Source: Gnetum montanum (taxonomy: Eukaryota; Streptophyta; Gnetopsida; Gnetales; Gnetaceae). Taken from it: a stretch of DNA of 64,000 nt. Under the pieces are notes generated by a model. The model did not search any database and was not told where the DNA came from. It saw nothing but the letters and a program-made list of their open reading frames with translations. Every line of letters starts with the position of its first letter. The first letter of the stretch is position 1. Location of the stretch: contig MNCI01023297.1 of the NCBI GenBank assembly GCA_015680685.1, positions 136,985 to 200,984 of the forward strand, given 5' to 3'. This document shows, one piece after another, positions 22,700 to 34,599 of this stretch. The position numbers and the translations under genes are program-made.

Positions 22700-24840
22700 T
22701 CCCGTATAGCCATAACAACAATCACTTAGGTTGTGTAATCAACCACCTAAGTACATGGTGCTTCACGATGAAAAACACAACTTTCTCTATGTGAAACTTC
22801 AAGCAAGTCTATCCTTAGACCGCCAAAAACTAAATGCTAAGCAAAGCTTTGAGATCATACATCAAAATGGGAAGGAATTTCCTCCTACACCTAACATTTT
22901 CATTCCACTCACCAACAACTTTTGGTGGTTACGGGACCAACTCATTAGAGTGAGTGGACCTAATGAGCATGATGCAACATCAAACTATGTTAAGCCCTTA
23001 CAAGATGGGCAAGACGAATTTGAGACTCTTTCAGAGCATGGGTACCCACTGTATGCCTCTACCCAACAGCCTATTGCTAGCTTTGTCCCATACCAATCAC
23101 AATCATCTACCTTCTTTGAGGCAGTAGTATCACTCTTGCCTCCCAAGTCCACGCTGGTGGTGGCGAGCCACTAGGTACTGCACACACAACATGGTGCAGG
23201 ACCATCTGCCACCTTTCCCTTTGTCATCTCTATCCAATCTACATAGTCTTCCATGCCAACATCCATGATGCCAACACAACCATACGTGCACATGTTGCCT
23301 TCCTCTCATCCACACATGAGCTAAGTGTCCTTCATCCCACCCATCTTGTTCGCACCTCCCACAATAGCCCAAGCCACAACCACATGGTGGGTCCTACCCT
23401 TTGTGCCTATGGCATAGCAGTCACACATGCAACAACAAATGCAACAAGCATCCCATGTGGTTGCACAACCTACAGCAAGGCTATGGGCTACTTAGATGGC
23501 ACCACAGATAACACAACTGGTGCAACCAATTACATCTTCCCTGAGTTTGGACCAGGCATTCCAACTCATCCAAACACTAACGAAGGAGGTTAGGTGGCTT
23601 GAAGCTGCTAACTCTGAAATGGTCCACATGATGGACTTCTACTAGGATGACCCCATCAATCCTATGGTCTCATTGCTAACCCTACCCCCAGGGTCCAGCT
23701 TCCCCAATTCACCAAATATAATGGTGATGGGAACCCCAATGCCCACCTCGTAACTTTTCACTCTAATTGCTTGCTCCCACAAACATACCCACATGTGATC
23801 ATCTGTGTCTTTGCTATGTCCTTAACTAGTAAGGTGCTTGTCTGGTACTGTGCACTCCCCAAGGCTTCCATATCTACTTTGGAAGAGTTTCTTAGCCAAT
23901 TTGTAACCCACTTCAAGTATAACTTGAAGCCTGAAGCCACCATGGACCAACTAATGGACATCAAGCAGGGGCCTCTGGAGCCTGTGCAAAATTTTATACA
24001 ACATTGGAGTGCTACAGTCAATGAAATCTGTCAGCCAATAGAGGAGACCCACCTTTTGGCCATCTTTAAGGGTGCAGTGAATGACTTTATTAAGTCAAAA
24101 CTATACTACCTAGCCCTGCGCTCCCTGAGCCAAGCCTTTGCTCAAACAAAGAGCATCCAGGACACACCAAAGACCAATAAGGATCCAACCTTTGTGGCCT
24201 ATAAGAATGTGCACACAAAAAATGACAAAGAAAAGGGTAAGGTAACAACAACCATTATAGTTGTGGCTAATGAGGCCAAGCCCAACAACACTAAACAAAT
24301 AGCCAAGGTGCTTAAGGGCTTAGCCAACAACAACAAAGCATCTAGTTCTAGCACTATGGGAACCAACCAGCCCGCACCATAGGTAGCCACAAGGCAAGCT
24401 ACCCCAAGGCCAAACTTTGAGTGCAATGATTGCTCAAAGTATACCTTATTACCTATCAAGCTATTTGAGCTTTTGGACTAGTTGTGCTAGGTGCATCCAA
24501 CACATGCAAATGTCTAAGGATGCTTATAAGCACCATGAGCAATACTATGAGGTCCTCAAACACCCCTCAGTAGCCATGCCAAACAAGCCCCTGGTCCTTA
24601 AAAACTTTACATTAGATCGATTTTGCAACTATCACCAGTTGCATGGCCATGATACGAACTACTTCTTGGCTTTAAAAGATGACATTCATTGCATGATTGA
24701 TCAAGAAAAATTGATCCTTGAAGATAACAATCTCATGCAACTAGAAAACCAACCAATGATGGTCTCTAAAGATCCCCTCAACACTAGTAGTGCAGGGTAC
24801 ATCATCAATGCCATTAGTGTTGATGACGAAGCAGAATAGG
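22700..24840 (+). pseudogene. gag of element C
   Basis: Three reading-frame pieces: 22731-23174 (N-terminal region), about 23690-24382 (capsid core) and 24417-24839 (C-terminal region). The core reads NAHLVTFH, then VWYCALPKASISTLEEF, FVTHFKYN and FIQHWSATVNEI, which are the Retrotrans_gag blocks. The C-terminal piece has FCNYHQLHGHDTNYFLALK, the CxxHxxxGHxTxxCxxLK element characteristic of Tat gag; its last Cys is Phe here. The 203-codon open stretch is the longest in the window. Several stops and at least two frameshifts inactivate it. Confidence 0.88.
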
Positions 24841-26285
24841 CATGTGAACCATTTGTGATTCGTGTGTCCTCTGGTAACACTAGGGCCTCGACGTCCGCTA
24901 GAGTGTAGACCCCTTTCATCATCAAAGCACCACCTCAAGTGCCCATAATGTCCTTTGTGATTAGGACCCCACAACACATTGCAGTGACAGAAACCTAGAC
25001 ACCATTTGTCATCAAGGTGCCACAATGTATAGAATCCCCACCTACCTAAGATCTGGTGGTGAGAATTACGTCACACCTTGCCTGCCCAAAGTTGCATCCC
25101 AACAGATCCAATGAGCATCTCGCCAACAAGATGATTAGGAAACATATGGAGTTAGGTCCTTCTAAGCTCGTCCCCTTGTCTACCATCCCCATGGCCTCAT
25201 CATCTCAGGATGCAATGCAAGTGCAAGCAACCAACAAACTAGCACTAAGGCTCAAAAGCCCATTGCACAAGCAAAGGCTAAATCTCCTCCCTGAAAGATC
25301 TATCTCTTGGGCTGCATGGAGGAAGTAAGGGCTACCAAAATAATAGATAGTGGAAAAGACTTCTTAGATGAGCTAACATAAGTTAAATAGGCTCTCAAAC
25401 AAAAGAACACAACTTTGAGCCTATATGACCTGATAATGACCTCCTTTGCTCACCGTGAAGCACTAGTCTGCATGTTGATCTCTATTCTTATTAAGGAAGA
25501 CATTCCAGTGGATGAAAGAGCCATCCACACTATAATGCTTCCCCCCATAACCCAGGCATCAAGGTCAACACCCCTGATATTTCACAATGAGGCAGTTAAG
25601 GTTAACCCTGAAAAGGGTCAGGTTACCAATGTACCAATGTTTATAATAATTTACATAGGGAAATACAGAATCTGTAGGGTGCATGTTGATAACGAGGTAG
25701 TAACCAATGTCATCCCATTCTAGGTCATTGACAAACTTGATCTTGTTAACTAGATCAAGCCAACCAAGATGACATGCTTAAAATCCTTTAATGGAGAACA
25801 TGTTCTCATGAAGGGAATGATCACAATAGCTTTTGTGGCAAGGGAGCAATTCTCCACTACTATCAAGTTCATCATCATTGAAGAGATGCCTGGGTTTAAC
25901 CTAATCCTAGGGAGGTCCAAGCTAGCCTAGTTTCAAGCTGTCTCTTCACCCATCCATCAATAGATCCACCTTCCCTATGAAGGTGGAGAGGTGGTCATAT
26001 ATGGTGACAATGTATCTTTCCTAACCATCAATAACGTTAATGCAGAGCAAGGGTCAAAATTAGAATTCTTTGAAGACATGCCACCCATTCGAGACGAAAG
26101 CCAACTTTGTCTAGCTAATCCATTTGAGTAACCAAATAAGGCGAGCAACCTCCCTGAGAGAACTCTCTAGGCAAAGTTTCCCATTAGGACAACTAATGAT
26201 GGTCTAGGCGAGTACTACCTTGCACCTCCCTGTGCCTATGAACCTCTTAACCCACATCAGCTTAGAAAACAACTACATGAATAAG
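24841..26285 (+). pseudogene. Linker and aspartic protease of element C
   Basis: 24841-25400 is a low-complexity Pro/Thr-rich linker. The protease follows at about 25600-25930: CRVHVDNEVVTNVIPF corresponds to the active-site block (D-[NS]-G-[AS]-S-xN), with the Gly-Ala lost. About 70 residues on, FNLILGRSKL matches the (I/L)LGR flap-end motif. The reading frame runs to about 26280 (PHQLRKQLHE), meeting TAA just before the proposed splice donor. Known Tat elements carry the protease at the end of the gag-pro ORF, as here. Confidence 0.75.
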
Positions 26286-26759
26286 GTATCCCCTTAGTTC
26301 ATTCACATTTCTTAGTCACCTTTTATTTTTGCTTATATAGTTACGTTTGCGTAGTTGCTTGCATCTTGCATTAGTTATTTCATTTCTTTAGTTTATGCAA
26401 TCTCATTTATCCCTTTCATTTTTCAAAAAAAAATAGAAAAATGGCCCACTAAGGTCTAAAATTAGCAACTTACTTTCTTTTGTGTGATGGTCCAAAATGG
26501 CCTTAAACTAGCAATGGCCCTTTCATCATGGTCCTAAACAAGCATGGGGCCCACAAGGGGCCAAATTGTATCAATCATTCATAAGTTAAGATTCCCGCAA
26601 CATTACATAAAATACAACAAAGTGATATATGAATCATCATCACATTTCCATTAACTCATTAATTAAATTTATAGTTCAAGTGTACATCCAAAACAAAAAA
26701 TTGTCAAAAATGCAAAATTTCCCGACAGTAGTGCTATATCTTGGGCCACTTAACTAGTG

Positions 26760-29700
26760 ATGTTTGGTGGGGGCTAGGGTTCTTCTTCTTCCTCTTCCTC
26801 TACTACTCCACTAGGGCTTGCACCATCACCCAGAACCTACTTTAAGAAAAATAAAATAATAAATTAGCTGACAAATAAGTGATATGTGAAATTATCACAA
26901 AATAAATAAAAGTAATTCAAACCAAACCAACCTAAGACGAACCTGCATCCATATCTAGACACATCCTACTAAGGCCCGCTTCTAAGTGTCAAAGGATTTC
27001 AACCTCCAATAGCTACATCCAATCCTCCTCATTGACGTTAATACATGCAAGGGTCTTTCCTTTCTCCATAGTTGTCCATGAAGGTAACCCTAGCAAAAAC
27101 ATAGTAGAAGAAACCTCTCTCGAAGGCACAACAATGTGTCTCTCTAGAGTCCCACTCACCACTACATTACTAGCAAATAATTCATAATCCTGTGTTGTGC
27201 CAATTACATCAAGGAAAATGTTGTGTCAACGATGCTCCATGGATTCATCTTTCTATCTTTTAAGGTACACCTCTCATTCCTACTTGTAGTGGTATTTATG
27301 GTTCTTCTAAGTTTGACCCCATTAATATGCTTTGATGCTATAATCCTTCCAGTCCTAGTTTTTTATGGCTAGTAAATCCATTTATAGCCATTACTCAATC
27401 ACCTCTCGAGTGGCCTCATTTTTGCCACAAATGGCTAACTAGTACCTAGCATAGCCAATCTCAGCTATTTGCTAGGTACTATCTCCTTGGTCACTAGTAG
27501 CTAGGAAGTTATAATGGGCCTACAAGTCCTCCAATTTTTCATCCTGGCTCACCCCCTATCCTAGAGCTCATGCACCCATTTCTGTAGATGCCTATTAGTG
27601 CGTCTACATTCCCACAATGCTCTCACAAATGAGAGCATGCACTTACTTACCTCATCATACACATGATAAGACAATTGCTCTACTTCAGGGGAACACTTGG
27701 GCACAACATCAACTCTAGCCATCCTATTCTGGTCCCATCAAAGTTGGGAACATGTTTTTATACAATAGGCAAGACAATCTTAGCCATAGAATTACGCAAC
27801 AAATCGATGAAGTAAGATAGGAAAACATGGACATACTGATCTTAGGATCTGTTTGCTATATGCAGTCCACCATATCTTCAAATAAGCCTTACATGAAGGC
27901 AAACTTATTAGGTTCCTCTACCCAAGGCTGCATGTGGAAAGTAGATGTGGACACTGGACCCTCAGTAGAAACACTAGTGGCTATGATACAACACATTTAG
28001 TAATTATCTGATAGCCGATAACCAAAGGTGTAAGGGTTAAAAACACAACAACAAAAAACACACAAAAAAAGAAGATGGTGGTGCAGAGCTCCTTCCCAAT
28101 AAGCCCTCAGATGTGAGAGTAGGGGGATCACTCATCTACATGCTGTCAAAAATATTTTCAAACTCACCCCCATCCAACTACAGTAACCCTTCTTCCTCTA
28201 GTTGTCATAAGACCTCTACAGCTTCTCACTCCTCTTCCTCTAGTACCTATCCCTTAATTTGATGAGGGACATCATCCACTATGGGTTCTGCTACCATCAT
28301 AGAGGCCCTCTTTCCTATATCCAATGATCCACATGAGTTAGGATTAGAATGTTCAATGATTGATATAACATAGCATAGCATATTATAATAGTATCCAATG
28401 ATTTATATTCACATGTGATTTCTGAACGTAAATTATAAAACTTTAACTGGATTTTTTTGCTGCTTTCCTCCACTTCACATATGAGCTCCTCCACAAGACA
28501 ATACTTCTTAAATTTTGTCCTAGATGATCCCACTACCTTAGTAATGACTTGTGCCCCTCTAATCGCATTCTTGGCATTATCTAGTGGGGCCTCACCTACA
28601 CTATCACGTAAGTGGTGAAATTGTCCCAAGTGGCCTCTAGTTGTTACAGAAAATGACTCACCGATTGCATCTAGGGGATCCTATGACCGCGTGGTAGTGA
28701 AAAAGTGCCAAATCCATAGCCTGGAGAGCTACTTGTGGTCCTACACTACCCATTTTCTATTATCACGAACAATCAAAAAATCTGCAAACCTTCATAGTCA
28801 TCCTATGAAAAACATGAAGTACACGTGTGACCTTGCCTGAAGGTTGTGGTGCACTCTAATAATTTCAACACATAGGCCATTAGCAAGGTAAGATGCCCAG
28901 TTGTATGGCATGCCCTCCTCTATCACATCCCTCATCATCCAAGCTTTTTCCACCCCAAGAATTTTCCCTTGGGAGAGCAACTTTGGAAATGCACGCACAT
29001 GAAAGATTGGGTAGAGGTGGTGGATCATAGGTAGTCTCACATCCTTAATGAGTATTCCTTTGTAGGATCTAGAAGTTCCCAGCCACTCCTCAACATCCCC
29101 TTTATGGTTCATTTCTTTGTCAATTCTTTTAGCAACCAGCGGCCCCTCAAAGGAGAGGCCAAAGAGGTCCACAAAGAAATCATCTGTGAGGTCAAAAATT
29201 ACTTATACACCATGGGCCTATGTAATGAAACAACTAGCATTCTCACTAAAGAAGTTAATGATAGCAACAATCTCAACCACCGAGATTCTTGGTCTAAGGG
29301 CTAAGAAAAGGTCCATTAGCCTAGCCCGTTAAATCTTCCTAGTTAACTCTACTAGGGCCTCATGGCACAACCAATGCTATGAACTCTCAACATCACTATA
29401 TTTCATAATAAGGGTAGCCTCAGTGCAGTCTATTGCAACCACCATGACCTATCTTGAAGTAACCACAATTTTAATAGGAAAAATTAAAATTAACATCATG
29501 AGAAAAGAAAAGTGACAAGTGCATAAAAAGTTATGCACTACTTACACAACACAAATGGTGTGCAAAATGGCGATGGTGGGGTTGAGACCTCCTCTATGCT
29601 CAATATGCTAGTCACCCACTCAACATCCAACTAGCCATAGGTTTGACATCTCTCATAGGCCTTAGGATACCAATGGGGGTATTCCACCAGGTTAGACCCA

Positions 29701-31660
29701 ATTTGTCCAATCATCGTTATGTAGACATTTTCAAAGGATGAGAATTCTTGCAAGGCAGTGTAGGCCAAGTTCAAGGCCCCCTCATCATCAGGGAGGCCAA
29801 GTGTGTCAATAGTAAATTTGGCAACAGACATAAGCAATTAGCATCCTTATATGACTTACGATCAAAGGGATAGTATAAAAAATTGTAAAAGAACCCATTA
29901 TTCAGTACAATATACCATCCTAGATGGGTTCTAAAAAAGGGTGAGCACTCGTTGAGTAATAAACAAGGTGTTGTTCTTGTTATAGCATTGGAATTCTAGC
30001 ATCTACCAAATCCTAAATAAAGTCCTAAGGCCCTTGGGGCCCCAACCTAAACTCCCTACTCCATCACTAGCAACGGGCTCATCAAATAAAAATCTTAGGA
30101 TGCCTTAATTTGCCCCAGGAAATAATGTTTTTGTGATGATGTTGTCATTTCCACTACCAAGTGTGACCACACCATCACATTAAAGTGTCAGAGCAAGAAT
30201 TCTAGGAACTCACATGTTCCTGATCTGAACCACACTGCCTGGTGACCCACACGCATGTTTGGTGCAGGTACATTTGGTATGGGTTCTCTCATACAACATA
30301 AGATACCCACCAGCTTCACCACAATGAGGATGGGCTTCAACAGTACCCTATAGCCATAATAGTAACAAAAAGAGAGTGTTAGCATTGGATACACAAAAAA
30401 TACATCAAAATTATACTTAGCACATTAGCAGAACCTTTAGTTCCCCTCATAAACCCCATGGGAAAGGGACGTCAGCATACCCATCTGATGTGCCTAGTCC
30501 TCAAAGGAGCACAGCACTAATGTCTCCATTTCACATTTGCACCTAGCATTTTTTTCATGTCCAATATTATACTTTTTGTACTTGACAACTCTAAAAACAT
30601 TAAAAATTTTCTAACTATTTGTTATGCTCCCTACATAGCTTAACCTTTGGGAAACACTAAAAAAATTTTCTAACTATTGATTACACTCCTCGTAGAGCAT
30701 AACCCTCAAAAAAATGCAAAAAATTTCAAACTATTGGTTATGCTCCTTACAAAGCATAACCCTTGAAAAACTACAAAAAATTTCTAACTATTGGTTACAT
30801 TCCCTATAGAGCATAACCCTTGAAAAATTGCAAAAAAATCTCTAATTGTTGGTTACACTCCCTGTAGAATGACCATAACCCTTGAAAATTGCAAAAAAAA
30901 TTTAAATGTTGGTTATGCTCTACAAAGAGCATAACCCTTAAAAATTTCAAGATTTTTCTAACTTTCTATCTTGCTCTTGAGAGTGTACCCTCCAATCAGG
31001 AAAGTCCAAAAATTTTCTAACTCGTAAAAGCGTAACATTAGAGCAAAGCACTTCCAAGTGTAAAAATCTAGGTGTGACATAGTTGTGACCCTTACGGTCA
31101 CCCTACCCACTCCAGTATGCTCTATGCTTGGTGTCACTTAATCCTAACTTGTATTCTCTATGTTCATGTCTTGCAGTCTTCCAACCATCTCAACCATGGC
31201 TAAGGAACAAAAAAAAAGAGAGAAACCATTCCATCTGTATCCTTCATCCCACATGGTAAACAAAAAACCCTCGTCCCATGCCATGCACAGTATGTGGAAA
31301 AACCTCACATGCAGAAAATCCAAAAATCCAAAAATCCAAAAACTCACAAAACCTGTTACCATGCTCACTCCTTCCTCTTAGTCGTGACAATCATGGTAGC
31401 CATGGCAGTGCAGGTGTGCCCTACCTAGGGTAGGCCATCTCTAAAAATTAAAACCCCAAAGTAAACAATGTGAAAAAAATTGCAAGGGAAAAGCATAGCA
31501 CTGCATTTGGCTAACAAAGTCTTCCTTCACTCCTCTATGAGCACCTTGGAGAGGTGCCTCAATGCACGTTCTCCCTCATCCATGTTGGTGAGGTCAAGGT
31601 GTTGGTGTTCACTGCAACACATCATGGTTGGTGGTTATGCTATGGTCTTCTTCATCTTCA
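26760..31660 (-). pseudogene. Antisense coding remnant inside element C intron (function unknown)
   Basis: On the minus strand, protein-like pieces follow in order: about 31610-31510 (MDEGERALRHLSKVLIEE); 29837-29631 (LGLPDDEGALNLAYTALQEF, VEYPHWYPKAYERCQTYG); about 29470-28800, nearly continuous with a few stops (IDCTEATLIMKYSDVES, then RLPMIHHLYPIFHVRAF and RDVIEEGMPYNWASYLANG); 28629-28315 (Lys/Glu-rich); and a tail near 26790 ending in seven Glu residues. Antisense ORFs are known in some Tat-lineage elements. The RxxLLxxIxxGxPxNW-like block weakly recalls the putative plant transposon protein domain. I cannot name the family or the function. Confidence 0.5.
30590..30990. repeat. Tandem array of palindromic about 58-bp units
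   Basis: Six units begin at about 30621, 30679, 30736, 30792, 30849 and 30909. Each has TTTCTAACTATTGGTTATGCTCC-like sequence (first 20 bases conserved), then TACAAAGCATAACCCTTGAAAA. The GTTATGCT...AGCATAAC arms are inverted repeats, so each unit can form a hairpin. The arms resemble the palindromes of the C LTR, where TTTCTAAGTGT is the companion word. Confidence 0.85.
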
Positions 31661-32187
31661 TCACTACGCTTTGATTCTTTCTACTTTGGTCATGCTACAC
31701 TTGGTGACTACTCATTTTTACTTTTCAAAATGACAAGTGGACCATGGTGAAAACTCCTATTTATACTTTTATTGGGTGATGGACATGTCACCTACTCAAG
31801 TATTATCCCATGTCCCACACATAACATAGGACAAGCGTAGCACCTAGAGTTAGAAAATTTTTTCTAACTTTTCCAATGTTCCTAGACTTAGAAAATTTTT
31901 TGCATTTTTTCTAGCTACCTAGTAAATGCCTAGCCTAATCCCATGTTCCAAACTTTCCCAACCTTACCTAAACCGATCCATCTCACACAATCCATGGTCT
32001 GCTATGATCTTAAACTAGCAATCCTATGGCCAACTAAGGCCCCAAATTGGTTACTACATTTGCTTACCTGATCCCACAATTGCACAATTAGGTGAATGTT
32101 TTTTATATATAGCATTGTCTTCCTTATCTTATGCATTTTAATTTATTAAGATAGGTGCTACTTGGCATTTTTCTAATTGTTTTGCAG

Positions 32188-33420
32188 GATTCTTGGCAGG
32201 ATTGCAACATGAGTGCATACAAGCATCTTCATTTATCCTTGGTCTTGACTGGACCTTATGGCAATTCCATGCAATGCATAAATATTGAATTCCTAGACTT
32301 TGAGCCCATAGCTTATGACACACACGTAGCATCCCTAGATTGGCCAGACCATCTAGTCAAAGCTCTAAATCTAGAGGCAGGTGACATAATCGAAGATTCT
32401 CTCATTGAAGTACCTATAGTAACACATAGAGGCAAGGCAAAGACACTAAAACTAAGTTCCTTGTTAGAGCCTCAACTCAAACAAAGCATCATTAAGTCCT
32501 CAACGATAATGTTAAGGCATTTGCATGGTCCTATGAGGACATGTTAGGCCTGGACCCTCGTATAATATAACATAACATCATCCTTGATCCGTGCGTAAAG
32601 CCAATCAAATAGAAAGCTCACAAGGTCAAACCTGAGGTGGCGTTGGCTATTCATGATAAAATCACCAAGCTTTACAAGGCTAGTTTCACTTGGGTTGTTG
32701 ACTACACAAACTGGGTTTCCAACATTGTAGTTGTTCCTAAGAAAAATAGAAGTCTACGCATTTGCATAGACTTCCAAGACCTAAATAAGGTAACCATCAA
32801 AGATAATTTTTCGTTGCCTAGTATTGACTAACTCATCAATACTATGGCTACTCATGCCTTGTTATCCTTCATGGACAGGTTCTTAGGGTACAACCAAATT
32901 TGAATCAACCTGAAGCACTAGCTCAACATAACCTTTATTACCCCTTGGGGTATGTTTTGCTACATAATGATGCCTTTCAAACTAAAGAATGTAGGAGCAA
33001 CCTACCAACACGCAATGATGTATATCTTTAGTGATTATTTACTGGATTTGCTCAATGACTACATCAATGACATAGCAGTTAAGTCCAAGGTGGCTCACAA
33101 CCACACAGATGACTTAGACCATATCCTCAAATGTTGCCTTAGACATGACCTTAGGCTAAACCCTAAGAAGTGTGTCTTCAGCATCAAGACCGATCACATG
33201 TTAGGCTTTGTAGTATCAGAAGCAAGCATACATGTAGACCCTAATAAGGTTAAGGCTATCACCAACTTAGCACCACTAGAAAACCTTAAGGAGCTACATG
33301 GGTTACAAGACAAATTACAATTCATTCGTAATTTTATCACAAGGTTGACTAATAAGTTACAGCCAATGCAAAATTTGCTCAAAAAGGGAGTCCACTTTGA
33401 GTGGACAGCTCAATAATAAG
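32188..33420 (+). pseudogene. Reverse transcriptase of element C
   Basis: After the acceptor, an open stretch to 32547 gives a linker (LTGPYGNSMQ, DWPDHLVKALNLEAGD). From about 32500 the RT follows: AFAWSYEDMLGLDP, FTWVVDYTNWVSNIVVVPKK, RICIDFQDLNKVTIKDNFSL, then LSFMDRFLGYNQ and ITFITPWGMFCYIMMPFKLK. The catalytic block is NDYINDIAVKSK, where YIDD has become YIND, so one catalytic Asp is lost. RLNPKKCVFSI and LGFVVSEASIHVDPNK follow. The YIDDxxVKS and RLNPxKCxFG wording is typical of Tat. Stops occur at 32829, 32900-32930 and 33410-33420. Confidence 0.9.
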
Positions 33421-34480
33421 AGGCATTTGACAACCTCAAGAAGGAGCTAGCTCAACTTCCAATTGTCTACCATCCACAAGGAGATAAGCCATTTTAAATT
33501 TACCTTGCAATCTCAGATGCATCCATTGCTTCTCTATTTTTCCAAAAGCAACACAATGGCTTAGAGTTTCTTGTTTACTACTTAAGCCATGCGCTAGTGG
33601 CACAAAGAAAAATATAGCGATGTAGAGAAGAACTGCCTCATCTTAGTTTTTACACTTAAGAAGTGAAGGAATTATCCTTTTTGCAATCAAGTTAACATCA
33701 TTTACAAAAGCAACATACTCCAAGTTATTACTACAAACATCTACAAAAGTAGTTGAATTGTATAGTGAAAAATAATAACTACGAAATTTGACCTACACTA
33801 CATAGCCTAAGCACCCACAAAAGGTCAAGCAATAGCCGCATAACTCATAGCTTCACCAATATATGATCAAGCAATAATAGATCTATAATTTCCAGGTGAG
33901 CATGTTAATAGCATAAGTACCTACAAAATTTGAGGCATTTTTACACTTTGACGATGCTTCAACCTCATAATGCGGTAGTGCTACTATAGTCATCATTTTT
34001 CCCTCTAGGGAGATCTAACCCTTCGCATATCACTTTGCATTTCCTTGCACCAACAACGTAGCGAAGTATGAAGGTCTCCTTAGAGGTGTCTTAGCAACCC
34101 ATGATTTAGGAATCCAAAACATGGTAGTCCAAGGTGATTTGCAATTAGTTGTTAACCAAATTATAGAGGTTTACACTTATAAAAGCACAACATTTACAAC
34201 CTTATTGTGATCTTCCAAAACACTTGCTCAAGCAATTTGCAACAGTAGATATCCAACATGTTCCCCATAACAAGAACATCATTGCTAATACATTAGCCAC
34301 CTTAGCCTTAAGCATAGCACCCAACATGTTTTATACCTTACCCACTTTGATAACAGATTATGTCGAGCCTATTACTCAAACAACAAGCATCACATCCATA
34401 ACCACGACAAGCACAACTCATGTACAAGAGCGGTACCATGATATTAAGACATACCTCCAATAGGATGAGCCTTCGCAACA
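33421..34480 (+). pseudogene. Dual RNase H of element C (retroviral type plus archaeal type)
   Basis: 33421-33620: EAFDNLKKELAQLPIVYHP, ISDASIASLF and FLVYYLSHALV form the RT-linked RNase H. After a degraded stretch with KGQAIAA-like and PIYDQAII wording (33810-33880), the second RNase H runs from about 33950: TNNVAKYEGLLRGVLATHDL with the catalytic Glu, VVQGDLQLVVNQI with the catalytic Asp, and DIQHVPHNKNIIANTLATLA at 34248-34310. Presence of this second, archaeal-type RNase H just before integrase defines the Tat lineage and is the main reason for the classification. Confidence 0.87.
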
Positions 34481-34599
34481 TCTAACCACTAACCAAAAAG
34501 ATGCAGTGTGAAAATGATCACAATAGTACATCCTTGTAGGTGATAGCACCTTGTGTCGTAGGTCTTCTGATAGAATACTACTAACCTGCATTAGCTGAA

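Larger units (their letters stand above)
26286..32187 (+). other. Probable intron of element C between protease and RT (5.9 kb)
   Basis: Donor AAG|GTATCC at 26286 and acceptor TTCTAATTGTTTTGCAG|GAT ending at 32187, with a T-rich tract and a possible CTAAT branch motif close upstream. The first 120 bp after the donor are T-rich as in plant introns, and coding similarity stops and restarts at these points. Ogre elements of the Tat lineage are known to splice an intron at this position. The size is unusual because an antisense coding cassette lies inside. The exon phases do not match perfectly, which decay may explain. No transcript is available. Confidence 0.55.

Noticed and set aside
23130-23372. 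Minus-strand His/Trp/Cys-rich ORF that looks like a metal-binding protein
   Set aside because: Shadow of the element C gag region; composition arises from complementing Thr/Pro/Ala-rich coding sequence.
30590-30990. Regularly spaced repeats considered as a CRISPR-like array
   Set aside because: Units are contiguous and diverged, without unique spacers, in a plant retrotransposon; a palindromic tandem repeat explains them.
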